Below, piece by piece: positions 6,613 through 16,040 of a stretch of 16,040 nt of DNA. Source of the stretch: Clostridia bacterium (lineage in GTDB: Bacteria; Bacillota_E; RBS10-35; JAJYVN01); contig DAHWHT010000104.1 in NCBI GenBank assembly GCA_027335515.1, positions 1 through 16,040 of the forward strand, read 5' to 3'. The notes beneath the pieces are model-generated. The model searched no databases. It was not told where the DNA came from and saw only the letters and a list, made by a program, of their open reading frames with translations. Made by a program: the position numbers and the translations under genes. Every line of letters starts with the position of its first letter. Position 1 is the first letter of the stretch.

Positions 6613-7857
6613 TTGGCGGGATATGTGGCGGCGCGTCCGCGCGGTACGGAGGATGTGCTTCCAGAGCAGGCGGTGCGTTGGCGCCGCCTGGAGGCGGCGG
6701 CGCGCGAACTGGCCGCGCGCTACGGTTTTGGCGAGGTGCGCACTCCGGTCTTTGAGCACAGCGATCTGGTGCACCGCATCGGCGCATCGACCGACGTGGT
6801 GCAGAAGGAAACCTACGACTTTGTGGACCGCGGCGGCCGGCGGTTGACGCTGCGGCCCGAGGGCACTGCGCCGGTCGTGCGCGCCTGTCTGCAGGGCGGG
6901 CTGTTTGCGCGCGGGCTGCCGGTCAAGGTGTATTACGTGGGGCTGTCCGCCTTCCGCTACGAGCGGCCGGAGGCGGGGCGGCTGCGCCAGCACCACCAGT
7001 TCGGTTGCGAGACCTTCGGCGCCGACGGTGCCGCCGCGGACGCCGAACTGGTGGCCCTGTGCGGCGCGTTCCTCGCGGCCGCCGGGGTGCGGGGCGCGGT
7101 GGCCCACGTCAACAGCATCGGCTGCCGTGCCTGCCGACCGGGCTACCGCGCCGCCCTGCAGGACTACTACCGCGAGCGCCTGCCGACGCTGTGCGGCGAC
7201 TGCCAGCGGCGCTTTGCGGACAACCCGCTGCGGCTGCTCGACTGCAAGGTGGACCGCACCGCGGCGGCGGCGGCGCCGCAGGCGTCCGCCCACCTGTGCG
7301 CCGCCTGCGCCGAGCACCACGCCGCGCTGCGCCGCCTGCTGGCGGTGGCCGGGCTGGCCTTTGTCGACGATCCCCTTTTGGTGCGCGGTTTCGACTACTA
7401 TTCCCGCACGGTGTTCGAGTTCGTCCACACCGGGCTGGGGTCGCAATCCGGACTGGGTGGCGGCGGACGCTACGACGATCTGGTGGCGGACCTGGGTGGG
7501 CCCAGTCTGCCGGCCGCCGGGTTCGGGGTGGGCCTGGAGCGGCTGCTGCTGGCGCTGCAGGCCGAAGGCGGGCCGGATGCCGAGGCGGCCGGGCCGGAAC
7601 TGTTTGTTTCCGGCGAGCAGCCGGAAGCCGTGTTTGCACTCTGCCAGCAGGCGCGCGCGGTCGGGGTGCGTGCCGAGTTCGATCCGCTGGGACGCAGCCT
7701 CAAGGCGCAGTTCCGCCACGCCGACCGGCTGGGGGCCCGTTTCGTCGCGATCCTCGCCGACGGGGTCGCGACCCTGCGCGATATGCGGGCGCGCAGCCAG
7801 GGCGAGGTTCCGGTCGCGGAGGTCTTGGCGCGCGTGCGGGCGGCGGCGGAAGGCTGA
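6613..7857 (+). CDS. hisS: Histidyl-tRNA synthetase
   Basis: This class II enzyme charges tRNA-His with histidine in the cytoplasm. The 414-residue product opens with ARPRGTEDVLPEQ (about 7-19) and has class II motif 1 in the N-terminal part. Motif 2 is FRYERPEAGRLRQHHQFGCE (about 114-133). The histidine-A signature LVRGFDYYSRTVFEF lies at about 256-270, motif 3 with GFGVGLERLLLAL at about 303-315, and a C-terminal anticodon-binding domain follows. Cysteines C171/C174 and C194/C197, with CAAC at 229-232, form pairs in the insertion domain that could bind zinc; I recall similar Cys pairs in some clostridial HisRS. I chose TTG 6613 because GGGGGGG sits 7 nt upstream. GTG 6625 is an equally plausible start by alignment, with a weaker site. 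aspS follows after about 50 nt, the usual Bacillota operon. Confidence 0.95.
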   Translation: MAGYVAARPRGTEDVLPEQAVRWRRLEAAARELAARYGFGEVRTPVFEHSDLVHRIGASTDVVQKETYDFVDRGGRRLTLRPEGTAPVVRACLQGGLFARGLPVKVYYVGLSAFRYERPEAGRLRQHHQFGCETFGADGAAADAELVALCGAFLAAAGVRGAVAHVNSIGCRACRPGYRAALQDYYRERLPTLCGDCQRRFADNPLRLLDCKVDRTAAAAAPQASAHLCAACAEHHAALRRLLAVAGLAFVDDPLLVRGFDYYSRTVFEFVHTGLGSQSGLGGGGRYDDLVADLGGPSLPAAGFGVGLERLLLALQAEGGPDAEAAGPELFVSGEQPEAVFALCQQARAVGVRAEFDPLGRSLKAQFRHADRLGARFVAILADGVATLRDMRARSQGEVPVAEVLARVRAAAEG

Positions 7858-7907
7858 AGCCGATGGATTGCGGGTCGCGGCGACGATGGGAGGGGGCACC
7901 CGCGGGG

Positions 7908-9692
7908 ATGGCATTGAGGCGGACGGCATGGTGCGGCGAGGTGCGCGCGGCGGGGACCGAGGTAACGGTCGCCGGGTGGGTGGATGCGACGCGGGACCAC
8001 GGTGGCCTGCTGTTCGTCGACGTGCGCGACCGCAGTGGCGTGGTCCAGGTCGTCGTCGATCCCGGCGCGGTGCCGCAGGTCTGGGAGCAGGTGCGCCAGT
8101 GGCGCGGTGAGTGGACGGTGGCCGTGCGCGGCGCGGTGCGCGACCGCAGCCCCGCCAACATCAACCCCAAGCTGGCCACCGGTGCGGTCGAGATCGTGCC
8201 GGCCGAGGTGGCCGTTTACGGACGGGCGCGGCCGCTGCCCTTTCAGCTGGACGGGGCGGGCGCGGTGGAAGAGACGACCCGGCTGCGCTACCGCTACCTC
8301 GATCTGCGCCGCGCGCAACTGCAGGCGAACCTGCGTCTGCGCCATCGCTTTGCGGCCGCGGTTCGCGCCCACCTGGACGCGGCCGGGTTCATCGAGGTTG
8401 AAACCCCCACCCTGACCCGCAGCACCCCCGAGGGGGCGCGCGACTACCTGGTGCCGGCGCGCACGGCGCCGGGGCATTTCTTCGCCCTGCCGCAGTCGCC
8501 CCAGTTGTACAAGCAGTTGTTGATGATTGCCGGCCTGGAGCGCTACTACCAAATAGCCCGTTGCTGGCGCGACGAGGACCTGCGCGCCGACCGCCAGCCC
8601 GAGTTCACGCAGGTGGACATCGAGCTTTCGTTCGTCGAGGCGGAGGATGTCATGGCGCTCGCGGAGGGCATGCTCCGCGAAGCCTGCCAGGTGGCCGCGG
8701 GGGTGGCGCTGCCGGAGAAGCTGCCCCGGATGACGTACGCGCAGGCGATGGAGCGCTTTGGCAGCGACCGCCCCGACCTGCGCGTGCCGCTTCAGATCGT
8801 GGATCTGGGCGCCGACCTGGCCGGTACGCGGTTTCAGGGCTTCGCCCAGCCGCTGGCGGACGGCGGCGTGGTGCGCGCCCTGCGGGTGCCGGGTGGTGCG
8901 GCCCTGACGCGGCGTGAACTGGACGCCCTGACCGTCGAGGCCCGCGGTCGCGGTGCCGCCGGCCTCGCCTGGTTCCTGCTCGGCGCCGAAGGCGAGCCGG
9001 CGGGCGCCATCGCCATGCGGTCGCCGATCGCCAAGTTTCTGGAGCCCGCCGAGCGCGCGGCCATGGTGGCGCGCACGGGTGGTGCCCCGGGCGACGCGCT
9101 CTTTGCCGTCGCCGGGCCGGCGCCGGTCGCGGCCGCGGTGTTGGGCGCGCTGCGGCTGTGGGCGGCGGAGCGGTTCGACCTGCGCCGCGGCGCCTGGCGG
9201 GCCCTTTGGGTGACGGATTTCCCGCTTCTGGAGTGGGACGCCGAAGCGGGGCGTTTTGTCGCGGTGCACCATCCCTTCACGGCGCCGCATCCCGACGATG
9301 CGGCGCTGCTTGCCACCGAGCCGCAGCGGGTGCGGGCCCTGGCCTACGATCTGGTGGTGGACGGCACGGAGGTGGGTGGGGGCAGCATCCGTATTCACGA
9401 CCGCGAGGTGCAGAGCCGGCTGTTTGAGGCCCTGCGGCTCTCGCCGCAGGAGGCCGCCGACAAGTTCGGCTTTCTCCTGGAGGCGCTGTCCTACGGCGCG
9501 CCGCCCCACGGCGGCATCGCCCTGGGGTTGGACCGGTTGGTGATGATGCTGGCGGGCGCCGATTCGATTCGCGACGTGATCGCGTTTCCCAAGACGGCCC
9601 AGGCGGGGGATCCGTTGACCGGGGCGCCGGCCGCCGTCACGCAGAGGCAGTTGCGCGAGTTGCACGTGCGCGTGGAGGCGGTGCGCGCCTGA
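7908..9692 (+). CDS. aspS: Aspartyl-tRNA synthetase (bacterial type)
   Basis: This class IIb enzyme charges tRNA-Asp. The 594-residue length fits the bacterial form with the GAD insertion. It shows the N-terminal OB-fold anticodon domain (TAWCGEV, then TRDHGGLLFVDVRDRSG), motif 1 (GFIEVETPTLTRSTPEGARDY) and motif 2 (RCWRDEDLRADRQPEFTQVD, about 218-236). The GAD insertion lies at about 290-420, and motif 3 is GGIALGLDRLVMML. His31 in RDHGG is a residue reported to mark non-discriminating AspRS, which also charges tRNA-Asn. I chose ATG 7908 because the family normally begins about seven residues before CGE. ATG 7863 is in frame, has GGAAGG 9 nt upstream and would add 15 residues, so it remains possible. 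It follows hisS closely and is probably co-transcribed from the promoter near 6500. Confidence 0.96.
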   Translation: MALRRTAWCGEVRAAGTEVTVAGWVDATRDHGGLLFVDVRDRSGVVQVVVDPGAVPQVWEQVRQWRGEWTVAVRGAVRDRSPANINPKLATGAVEIVPAEVAVYGRARPLPFQLDGAGAVEETTRLRYRYLDLRRAQLQANLRLRHRFAAAVRAHLDAAGFIEVETPTLTRSTPEGARDYLVPARTAPGHFFALPQSPQLYKQLLMIAGLERYYQIARCWRDEDLRADRQPEFTQVDIELSFVEAEDVMALAEGMLREACQVAAGVALPEKLPRMTYAQAMERFGSDRPDLRVPLQIVDLGADLAGTRFQGFAQPLADGGVVRALRVPGGAALTRRELDALTVEARGRGAAGLAWFLLGAEGEPAGAIAMRSPIAKFLEPAERAAMVARTGGAPGDALFAVAGPAPVAAAVLGALRLWAAERFDLRRGAWRALWVTDFPLLEWDAEAGRFVAVHHPFTAPHPDDAALLATEPQRVRALAYDLVVDGTEVGGGSIRIHDREVQSRLFEALRLSPQEAADKFGFLLEALSYGAPPHGGIALGLDRLVMMLAGADSIRDVIAFPKTAQAGDPLTGAPAAVTQRQLRELHVRVEAVRA

Positions 9693-9724
9693 GGGCCGGG
9701 CGGGCGAAAAGGGGTGGAGCCGTC

Positions 9725-12370
<2,646 letters not shown>

Positions 12371-12416
12371 CCCGCCGCAGACGCCAGGATGTGGCAGGCG
12401 CGGCGGGCAGCCGCAC

Positions 12417-12446
12417 TTGCGGCGGGCGGGGGGCCGATGCTAAGCT
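12417..12446 (+). promoter_or_regulatory. Promoter of the 6S RNA
   Basis: TTGCGG (12417-12422) and TAAGCT (12441-12446) are 18 bp apart, with TG at 12438-12439 forming an extended -10. Expected transcription start is near 12453, at ACCTGAGG, which places it a few bases before the closing stem of the 6S RNA. The -35 matches 3-4 consensus positions and the -10 three; the TG and the position relative to the RNA raise confidence. Confidence 0.55.
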
Positions 12447-12452
12447 GACGGC

Positions 12453-12614
12453 ACCTGAGGCGGCATCCCTGCTGTGTGCGAGACGGCGCCGGAGTTGTTG
12501 AACCTACGCCAACAACTCGGGAGCCCAGCTCCGCGGACCAGCGTGTTGGCCCCACACCCGTGGGACCGCCCACAACGTTCGCGGGAGGCGCCCACCTGCC
12601 ATGGGCAGGTTTTC
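12453..12614 (+). ncRNA. ssrS: 6S RNA (Firmicutes type)
   Basis: 6S RNA mimics an open promoter, binds sigma-A RNA polymerase and damps transcription in stationary phase. The segment has the clostridial/bacillar look: CCCTGCTGTGTGCG at the 5' side, then GTTGTTGAACCT, CGGGAGCCC and a GC-rich arm. Pairings I can trace are CCTGC (12468-12472) with GCAGG (12605-12609), and GGCGCC (12485-12490) with GGCGCC (12588-12593). GAGTTGTTG (12492-12500) pairs with CAACAACTC (12510-12518), a perfect 9-bp hairpin at the edge of the central bubble. CTCCGCG (12529-12535) pairs with CGCGGGAG (12580-12587) with one bulge. Together they give a long rod with a central bubble. Location between the aspS block and rarA matches what I recall for Bacillus 6S-1 (bsrA). 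Both ends are inferred: the 5' end from the promoter, the 3' end from the hairpin plus TTTT. Confidence 0.8.
12594..12614 (+). terminator. Intrinsic terminator at the 3' end of 6S RNA
   Basis: ACCTGCC (12594-12600), loop ATG and GGCAGGT (12604-12610) form a perfect 7-bp stem that runs into TTTTC. Its right arm can pair instead with the 5' CCTGC of the 6S RNA, so the terminator and the mature closing stem may be alternative folds of the same bases. Confidence 0.6.
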
Positions 12615-12686
12615 ACACCCGGCGTCTACGGCACGGTGGGGATCGTTCGACCGGGCCCAGGGCCCGCCGCAAGGGGTGGATGCCGC

Positions 12687-14033
12687 GTGGGCGACGGACG
12701 GGAGGGCGCGCGCCCGCTTTGGGCCGACGCGGCTGGAACCGTGCCGCTTGCCGCCCGGATGCGGCCCCGCACCCTCGACGAATTGGTCGGCATGCAGGAG
12801 CACATTGGCCCTGGAACGCCGCTGCGGCGTGCACTGGAGGTCGGCCGTCTGCCCTCCCTGATCCTCTGGGGCCCCCCCGGCTGCGGCAAGACCACCCTGG
12901 CGCGATTGTTGGCCGAGGCCGGCGGGGCGCAGTTCCACGGCCTGTCCGCGGTGGAGGCCGGGGTGGCCGACCTGCGGGCCGTCCTGGCGGCGGCGCGCAC
13001 CACCCCCGGGCGCACCGTGCTTTTCGTCGACGAACTGCACCGCTGGAGCCGGGCGCAGCAGGACGCCGCGCTGCCGCACGTGGAGAGCGGCGTCCTGACG
13101 CTGATCGGCGCCACCACCGAAAACCCCAGTTTTGAGGTCGTGTCCGCCTTGCTGTCGCGCTGCCGGGTGGTGCGCCTGGCGGCGTTGACCGAAGCGGATC
13201 TTGCCGTGCTGCTGCGCCGCGCCGTGGCCGACGAGCGGCGGGGCGTCGCCGCGCTGCGGGTCGTATTGGACCCTGAGGGGGAGCGGCAGCTGTGTGCCCT
13301 GGCCGGCGGCGACGCGCGGGTCGCCCTCTCCGTCTTGGAACTGGCCGCCACCGCCACCCCGCCGCAGGCGGACGGGACCCGCCAGCTGACGGCGGCGGTG
13401 GTGGTTCGAACCGCGCAGCGCCGCGCTGTGCGCCACGACCGCGCCGGTGACGCGCACTACGACGTCATCTCCGCCCTGATCAAGTCCGTGCGCGGTTCGG
13501 ATCCGGATGCGGCCCTGTATTGGCTGGCCCGCCTGCTGGAGGCGGGGGAGGATCCGCTGTTTGTCGCCCGGCGGTTGGTCCTTCTGGCATCGGAGGATGT
13601 GGGTCTGGCGGATCCGTCGGCCCTGCCCCTGGCGGTCGCGGCCTGGCAGTCTGCGCATTTTGTCGGCATGCCCGAAGGGTATTTGCCACTGGCCCAGGCC
13701 ACGTTGCACCTGGCGCTGGCGCCAAAGAGCAATTCGGTGCTGCGCGGCTACCGCGCCGCCGCGCAGGACGTGCGCGACCACCCGGAGGCCGAGGTGCCGC
13801 TGCACCTGCGCAACGCGGTCACCGGGTTGATGCGCGACAGCGGCTATGGGGCGGGGTATCGCTACGCCCACGACCACCCCGGCGGCGTGGCGGCGCAGCA
13901 CCACCTGCCCGAGGGGTTGCGCGGCCGCCGCTACTACGTTCCCGGGGGCCTGGGTGCCGAGCGCGCCATCGCCGCCCGGCTGGCGGAACTGCGGCGGCGC
14001 CTGCAGGGTGGGCCGGCGCGGGGGGGTTCGTGA
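12687..14033 (+). CDS. rarA: Replication-associated recombination AAA+ ATPase RarA (MgsA)
   Basis: RarA is a clamp-loader-like AAA+ ATPase acting at stalled replication forks and recombination intermediates. The 448-residue product fits the family. It has LAARMRPRTLDELVGMQEH ahead of the core, Walker A GPPGCGKTT (about 62-70) and Walker B VLFVDELHRW (about 111-120). SRAQQDAALPHVE, sensor 1 LIGATTENPSFEV (about 138-150) and the C-terminal tetramerisation part with YDVISALIKSVRGSDPDAAL follow. GTG 12687 is chosen because AAGGGGTGGA sits at 12671-12680, about 7 nt upstream, and the protein then begins shortly before the conserved region. The frame stays open back to 12474, but that part is 6S RNA. 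It follows the 6S RNA after a 72-nt spacer, which also holds a near-palindrome CGGGCCC-A-GGGCCCG (12652-12666). Confidence 0.95.
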   Translation: MGDGREGARPLWADAAGTVPLAARMRPRTLDELVGMQEHIGPGTPLRRALEVGRLPSLILWGPPGCGKTTLARLLAEAGGAQFHGLSAVEAGVADLRAVLAAARTTPGRTVLFVDELHRWSRAQQDAALPHVESGVLTLIGATTENPSFEVVSALLSRCRVVRLAALTEADLAVLLRRAVADERRGVAALRVVLDPEGERQLCALAGGDARVALSVLELAATATPPQADGTRQLTAAVVVRTAQRRAVRHDRAGDAHYDVISALIKSVRGSDPDAALYWLARLLEAGEDPLFVARRLVLLASEDVGLADPSALPLAVAAWQSAHFVGMPEGYLPLAQATLHLALAPKSNSVLRGYRAAAQDVRDHPEAEVPLHLRNAVTGLMRDSGYGAGYRYAHDHPGGVAAQHHLPEGLRGRRYYVPGGLGAERAIAARLAELRRRLQGGPARGGS

Positions 14034-14091
14034 ACCGACGTCCGACGCCGATACCCCATGTGGACGCGGGTCCGCGGGGGGAGCCGGGCGG

Positions 14092-14883
14092 GTGCACGAG
14101 GGCGGGGACGAGGGCGGACACAACGAAAACGCCGGCTCGGGGCGCTGGTTGCTCACCTACGCCGACATGATCACGCTGCTGATGATCTTTTTCATCGTGC
14201 TCTATGCGTTCAGCACCACGGACCAGCGGAAGTATCGCGAGATCGCCATGTCGCTGCAGGCGGCCCTTGCGGGAGCGCCGCTGCAGCGCGGCCTGCCCCG
14301 GTCCACGGCGAACGCCCTGGTTCAGATGTCGCCCCACCCGGCCGCGACGCCGAAGATCGGCCCGGATCCGGCCTCCCGGCAGTTGGCCCAGATGCAGTCG
14401 CGCATCCAGGCGGTCCTGCAGGCCGGCAAGGTGCGCCAGGTGACCCTCCACCGCTCGGCGCAGGCCTTGGATATCCGCTTTGAGGGCAGTTCGGTCTATT
14501 TCGCCTCGGCCAGCGCCCGGCTCAAGCCCCGCTTCAAGCAGGTGCTCAGCGCCCTGGCGCCGGTCTTGAAGCAGTCCCCGGGCGCCATCCACATCCAGGG
14601 CTTCACCAACGACCTGCCGCTGCGAAGCTCTCGCTACCCCACGGCCTGGGAGCTGTCGGCGGCGCGCGCCGTCCACGTGACCCGCTACCTCACCGAGTTC
14701 TGTGGTCTGTCCCCCCACATCGTCGACGCCGAGGCCTACGGGCAGTGGCACCCGCTGTATCCGAACGACAGCAAACAGAACCTCGCCCTCAATCGCAGCG
14801 TGGACATTGTGGTCACCACGCAGCAACCGCTCGGGCTGAACCAGGGCGGTCCCGATGTGGCCCCGGCGGGCAGCCGGCTGTGA
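14092..14883 (+). CDS. motB: MotB-family flagellar stator protein
   Basis: MotB forms the ion channel of the flagellar stator with MotA and anchors it to peptidoglycan. The 263-residue product begins with a short polar, His/Glu-rich cytoplasmic end. One membrane helix follows (about 19-41), starting with RWLLTYADMITLLMIFF, in which Asp25 is the ion-carrying residue. An OmpA-like peptidoglycan-binding domain spans about 128-243, with FTNDLP, WELSAARA and NRSVDIVV. The GTG start fits both the MotB N-terminus and a Shine-Dalgarno site GGGGGGAG at 14076-14083. No motA lies upstream, where it normally sits; rarA ends 58 nt before and may be co-transcribed. The partner must be elsewhere, or this is an OmpA/MotB protein with another job. 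The motif after the TM (AFSTTDQRKY) fits true MotB better than a generic OmpA protein. Confidence 0.85.
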   Translation: MHEGGDEGGHNENAGSGRWLLTYADMITLLMIFFIVLYAFSTTDQRKYREIAMSLQAALAGAPLQRGLPRSTANALVQMSPHPAATPKIGPDPASRQLAQMQSRIQAVLQAGKVRQVTLHRSAQALDIRFEGSSVYFASASARLKPRFKQVLSALAPVLKQSPGAIHIQGFTNDLPLRSSRYPTAWELSAARAVHVTRYLTEFCGLSPHIVDAEAYGQWHPLYPNDSKQNLALNRSVDIVVTTQQPLGLNQGGPDVAPAGSRL

Positions 14884-14930
14884 GCGCCAGCGCGGCGCAG
14901 ACCTTCGGCTGTTAGCCGTGGGAATGGGAT

Positions 14931-14978
14931 GCGTTGCCCAAACGGGCACGCGCGGCAGCGTTCCGCCCGTGGCCGGGC
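14931..14978. terminator. Two small hairpins between convergent genes
   Basis: GCG-T-TGCCC, loop AAAC and GGGCA-CGC (14931-14951) form a stem of 8 pairs with one bulged T. GCCCG, loop TGGC and CGGGC (14965-14978) form a second 5-bp stem. They lie in the 110-nt gap between motB (plus) and the AI-2E gene (minus), where terminators for both are expected. No clear T-tracts follow, so the assignment is tentative. Confidence 0.35.
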
Positions 14979-14993
14979 ACCCGCACCTGAAGG

Positions 14994-16040
14994 TTACGGC
15001 TGCTGCCGACGGCGCGCCCGCTGGGGTCCAGGGGTGGGCTTGGGCTGAGGCGGCGCCGGCGGTTCGGCGCGCACGACGGCCATGCCTGCGGAACGCTCCC
15101 GCTCGGCGGCGCGGACCGGGTGGGCCGGAACGGGGGGCGGGGACGGCCAGGCTCGGTGCCCGGGCGCCGGGATGGCGGGCTGCCACCATTGGCGCAGGAA
15201 CTCGCGGACGACGCCGACCGCCGGCACGGCGAGCAGGGCGCCGGTGAAGCCGGCCAGGTTCCAGCCGCCGAACACGGCGAGGATGACGGTGACCGGGTGG
15301 AGCCCGACGGCCCCGCCGGAGATGCGCGGCACCAGGAGGTTGCTTTCGAGCTGTTGCGCGCCGATCAGCACCAGCAGCACCCAGATGACGTGGGGGAAGG
15401 GCTGCTCCAGCGCCAGCCCGATCGGTCCGATGGCGCCAAGCAGGGGGCCGATCGCCGGCACGAGCTCGAAGATGCCGGCCAGAAAACCGAGCAGCGCGGC
15501 ATCGGGCAGTCCGAGCAGGGCCATGCCGATGCCCACGATCGTGCCAAACAGCGCCCCGACCAGCACCTGGCCGCGGACGTAGCCGGCCACGACCTGGGAA
15601 AGGATGCGGCCGACGTCGCGCGTGGCGGGCTGCCATGGCGCCGGCACCAGGCGGTAGAAGGAGCGCAGCATCGCCGCGCCGTCCCAGATGAGGAAAAAGG
15701 CGACGATCAGCACCAGCACGGTATCGGTCGTCACGGTGGCCACGCCGGTCAGCACGTTGATGGATCGACGCAGGACGCCACCGCTGGCGCGCGACAGCTG
15801 GCCGGCGACGTCGACGTTGACGCCGAAGCGGGCCAGGACGGCCTGCCAGCCCTGGAGGAGTCCGTTGAGGTGGTGCAGCTGCTGGGGCAGACGGGTCAGC
15901 AGGGTTTGGGCCTCCACCACCACGGTGCCCACCAGCCAGGCGACCAGGAGCACGAAGGGTACGAGCACCAGGAGCACGACGGCAAGGGCCGCCACCGGCC
16001 GCGAACGGATGGCGCGGTGCAGGCGGTCGGCCAGGGGGCC
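14994..16040 (-). CDS. AI-2E family transporter-like membrane protein (5' partial)
   Basis: This belongs to the AI-2E/UPF0118 family, whose members include the TqsA exporter and Na+/H+ antiporters; substrate is not predictable from sequence. The 348 visible residues run off the window end at their N-terminus, which reads ADRLHRAIRSRPVAALAVVL and leads into the first membrane helix. A long soluble stretch follows, then helices with FELVPAIGPLLGAIGPIGLA, LVPRISGGAVGLHPVTVI and LLAVPAVGVVREF, the typical C-terminal core. A GTG at 15995 is the first in-frame start visible, but the open frame and conserved sequence before it suggest the true start is outside the window. An unusual tail of about 60 residues, rich in Pro and Arg, follows the last helix and is predicted cytoplasmic. 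TAA is at 14994-14996. It converges on motB. Confidence 0.88.
   Translation of the reverse strand, partial: GPLADRLHRAIRSRPVAALAVVLLVLVPFVLLVAWLVGTVVVEAQTLLTRLPQQLHHLNGLLQGWQAVLARFGVNVDVAGQLSRASGGVLRRSINVLTGVATVTTDTVLVLIVAFFLIWDGAAMLRSFYRLVPAPWQPATRDVGRILSQVVAGYVRGQVLVGALFGTIVGIGMALLGLPDAALLGFLAGIFELVPAIGPLLGAIGPIGLALEQPFPHVIWVLLVLIGAQQLESNLLVPRISGGAVGLHPVTVILAVFGGWNLAGFTGALLAVPAVGVVREFLRQWWQPAIPAPGHRAWPSPPPVPAHPVRAAERERSAGMAVVRAEPPAPPQPKPTPGPQRARRRQQP

Noticed and set aside
7863..7907. Earlier aspS start at ATG 7863
   Set aside because: It has a fair ribosome site but adds 15 residues not typical of the family; kept only as an alternative.
12652..12666. Near-palindrome CGGGCCC-A-GGGCCCG before the rarA ribosome site
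   Set aside because: All G/C and within chance expectation; no -10/-35 nearby to make it an operator.
12474..12686. Upstream extension of rarA to ATG 12474
   Set aside because: The added 71 residues lie on the 6S RNA and have no RarA similarity; a well-placed Shine-Dalgarno supports GTG 12687.

Overview
The window reads as a housekeeping stretch from the chromosome of a very GC-rich Bacillota (Firmicutes). Three things point there. The block rel-dtd-hisS-aspS-6S RNA-rarA is a classic Bacillota neighbourhood. The 6S RNA is of the Firmicutes type and sits just upstream of rarA. Shine-Dalgarno sites are strong (GGAGG or AGGGG types) and GTG starts are frequent. High GC with AI-2E, MotB and aconitase genes would suit lineages such as Thermaerobacter, Symbiobacterium or Limnochordia, but I cannot choose between them from sequence alone.

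Layout. 1-2384: cell division pair ftsA (5' end lost at the window edge) and ftsZ. 2385-2459: a short intergenic region with a perfect 16-bp palindrome and two GTATAC boxes over a -10-like element. 2460-5194: rel (ppGpp synthetase/hydrolase) and dtd (D-aminoacyl-tRNA deacylase), 2 nt apart. 5243-5935: an unrecognised protein with seven predicted membrane segments. 5863-6429 (minus): a SprT-like zinc metalloprotease whose 3' end overlaps the membrane gene; a perfect 13-bp inverted repeat lies in the overlap region. 6498-9692: a clear sigma-A-type promoter followed by hisS and aspS. 9725-12370: acnA. 12371-12686: promoter, 6S RNA and rarA leader. 12687-14033: rarA. 14092-14883: a MotB-type stator protein without motA beside it. 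14994-16040 (minus): an AI-2E family membrane protein running off the window end.

How the genes fit together. Most products serve division (FtsA/FtsZ), translation quality (Dtd, HisRS, AspRS), starvation signalling (Rel, 6S RNA) and replication-fork maintenance (RarA), with aconitase as the metabolic outlier. No mobile element, CRISPR array, prophage or defence cassette is visible. The points most worth a second look are the unknown membrane protein and its antisense overlap with the SprT gene, the hairpins lying on or next to stop codons without U-tracts, the GTATAC element upstream of rel, the 6S RNA inside an open frame that can mislead rarA start calls, and sequence signs that AspRS may be non-discriminating.
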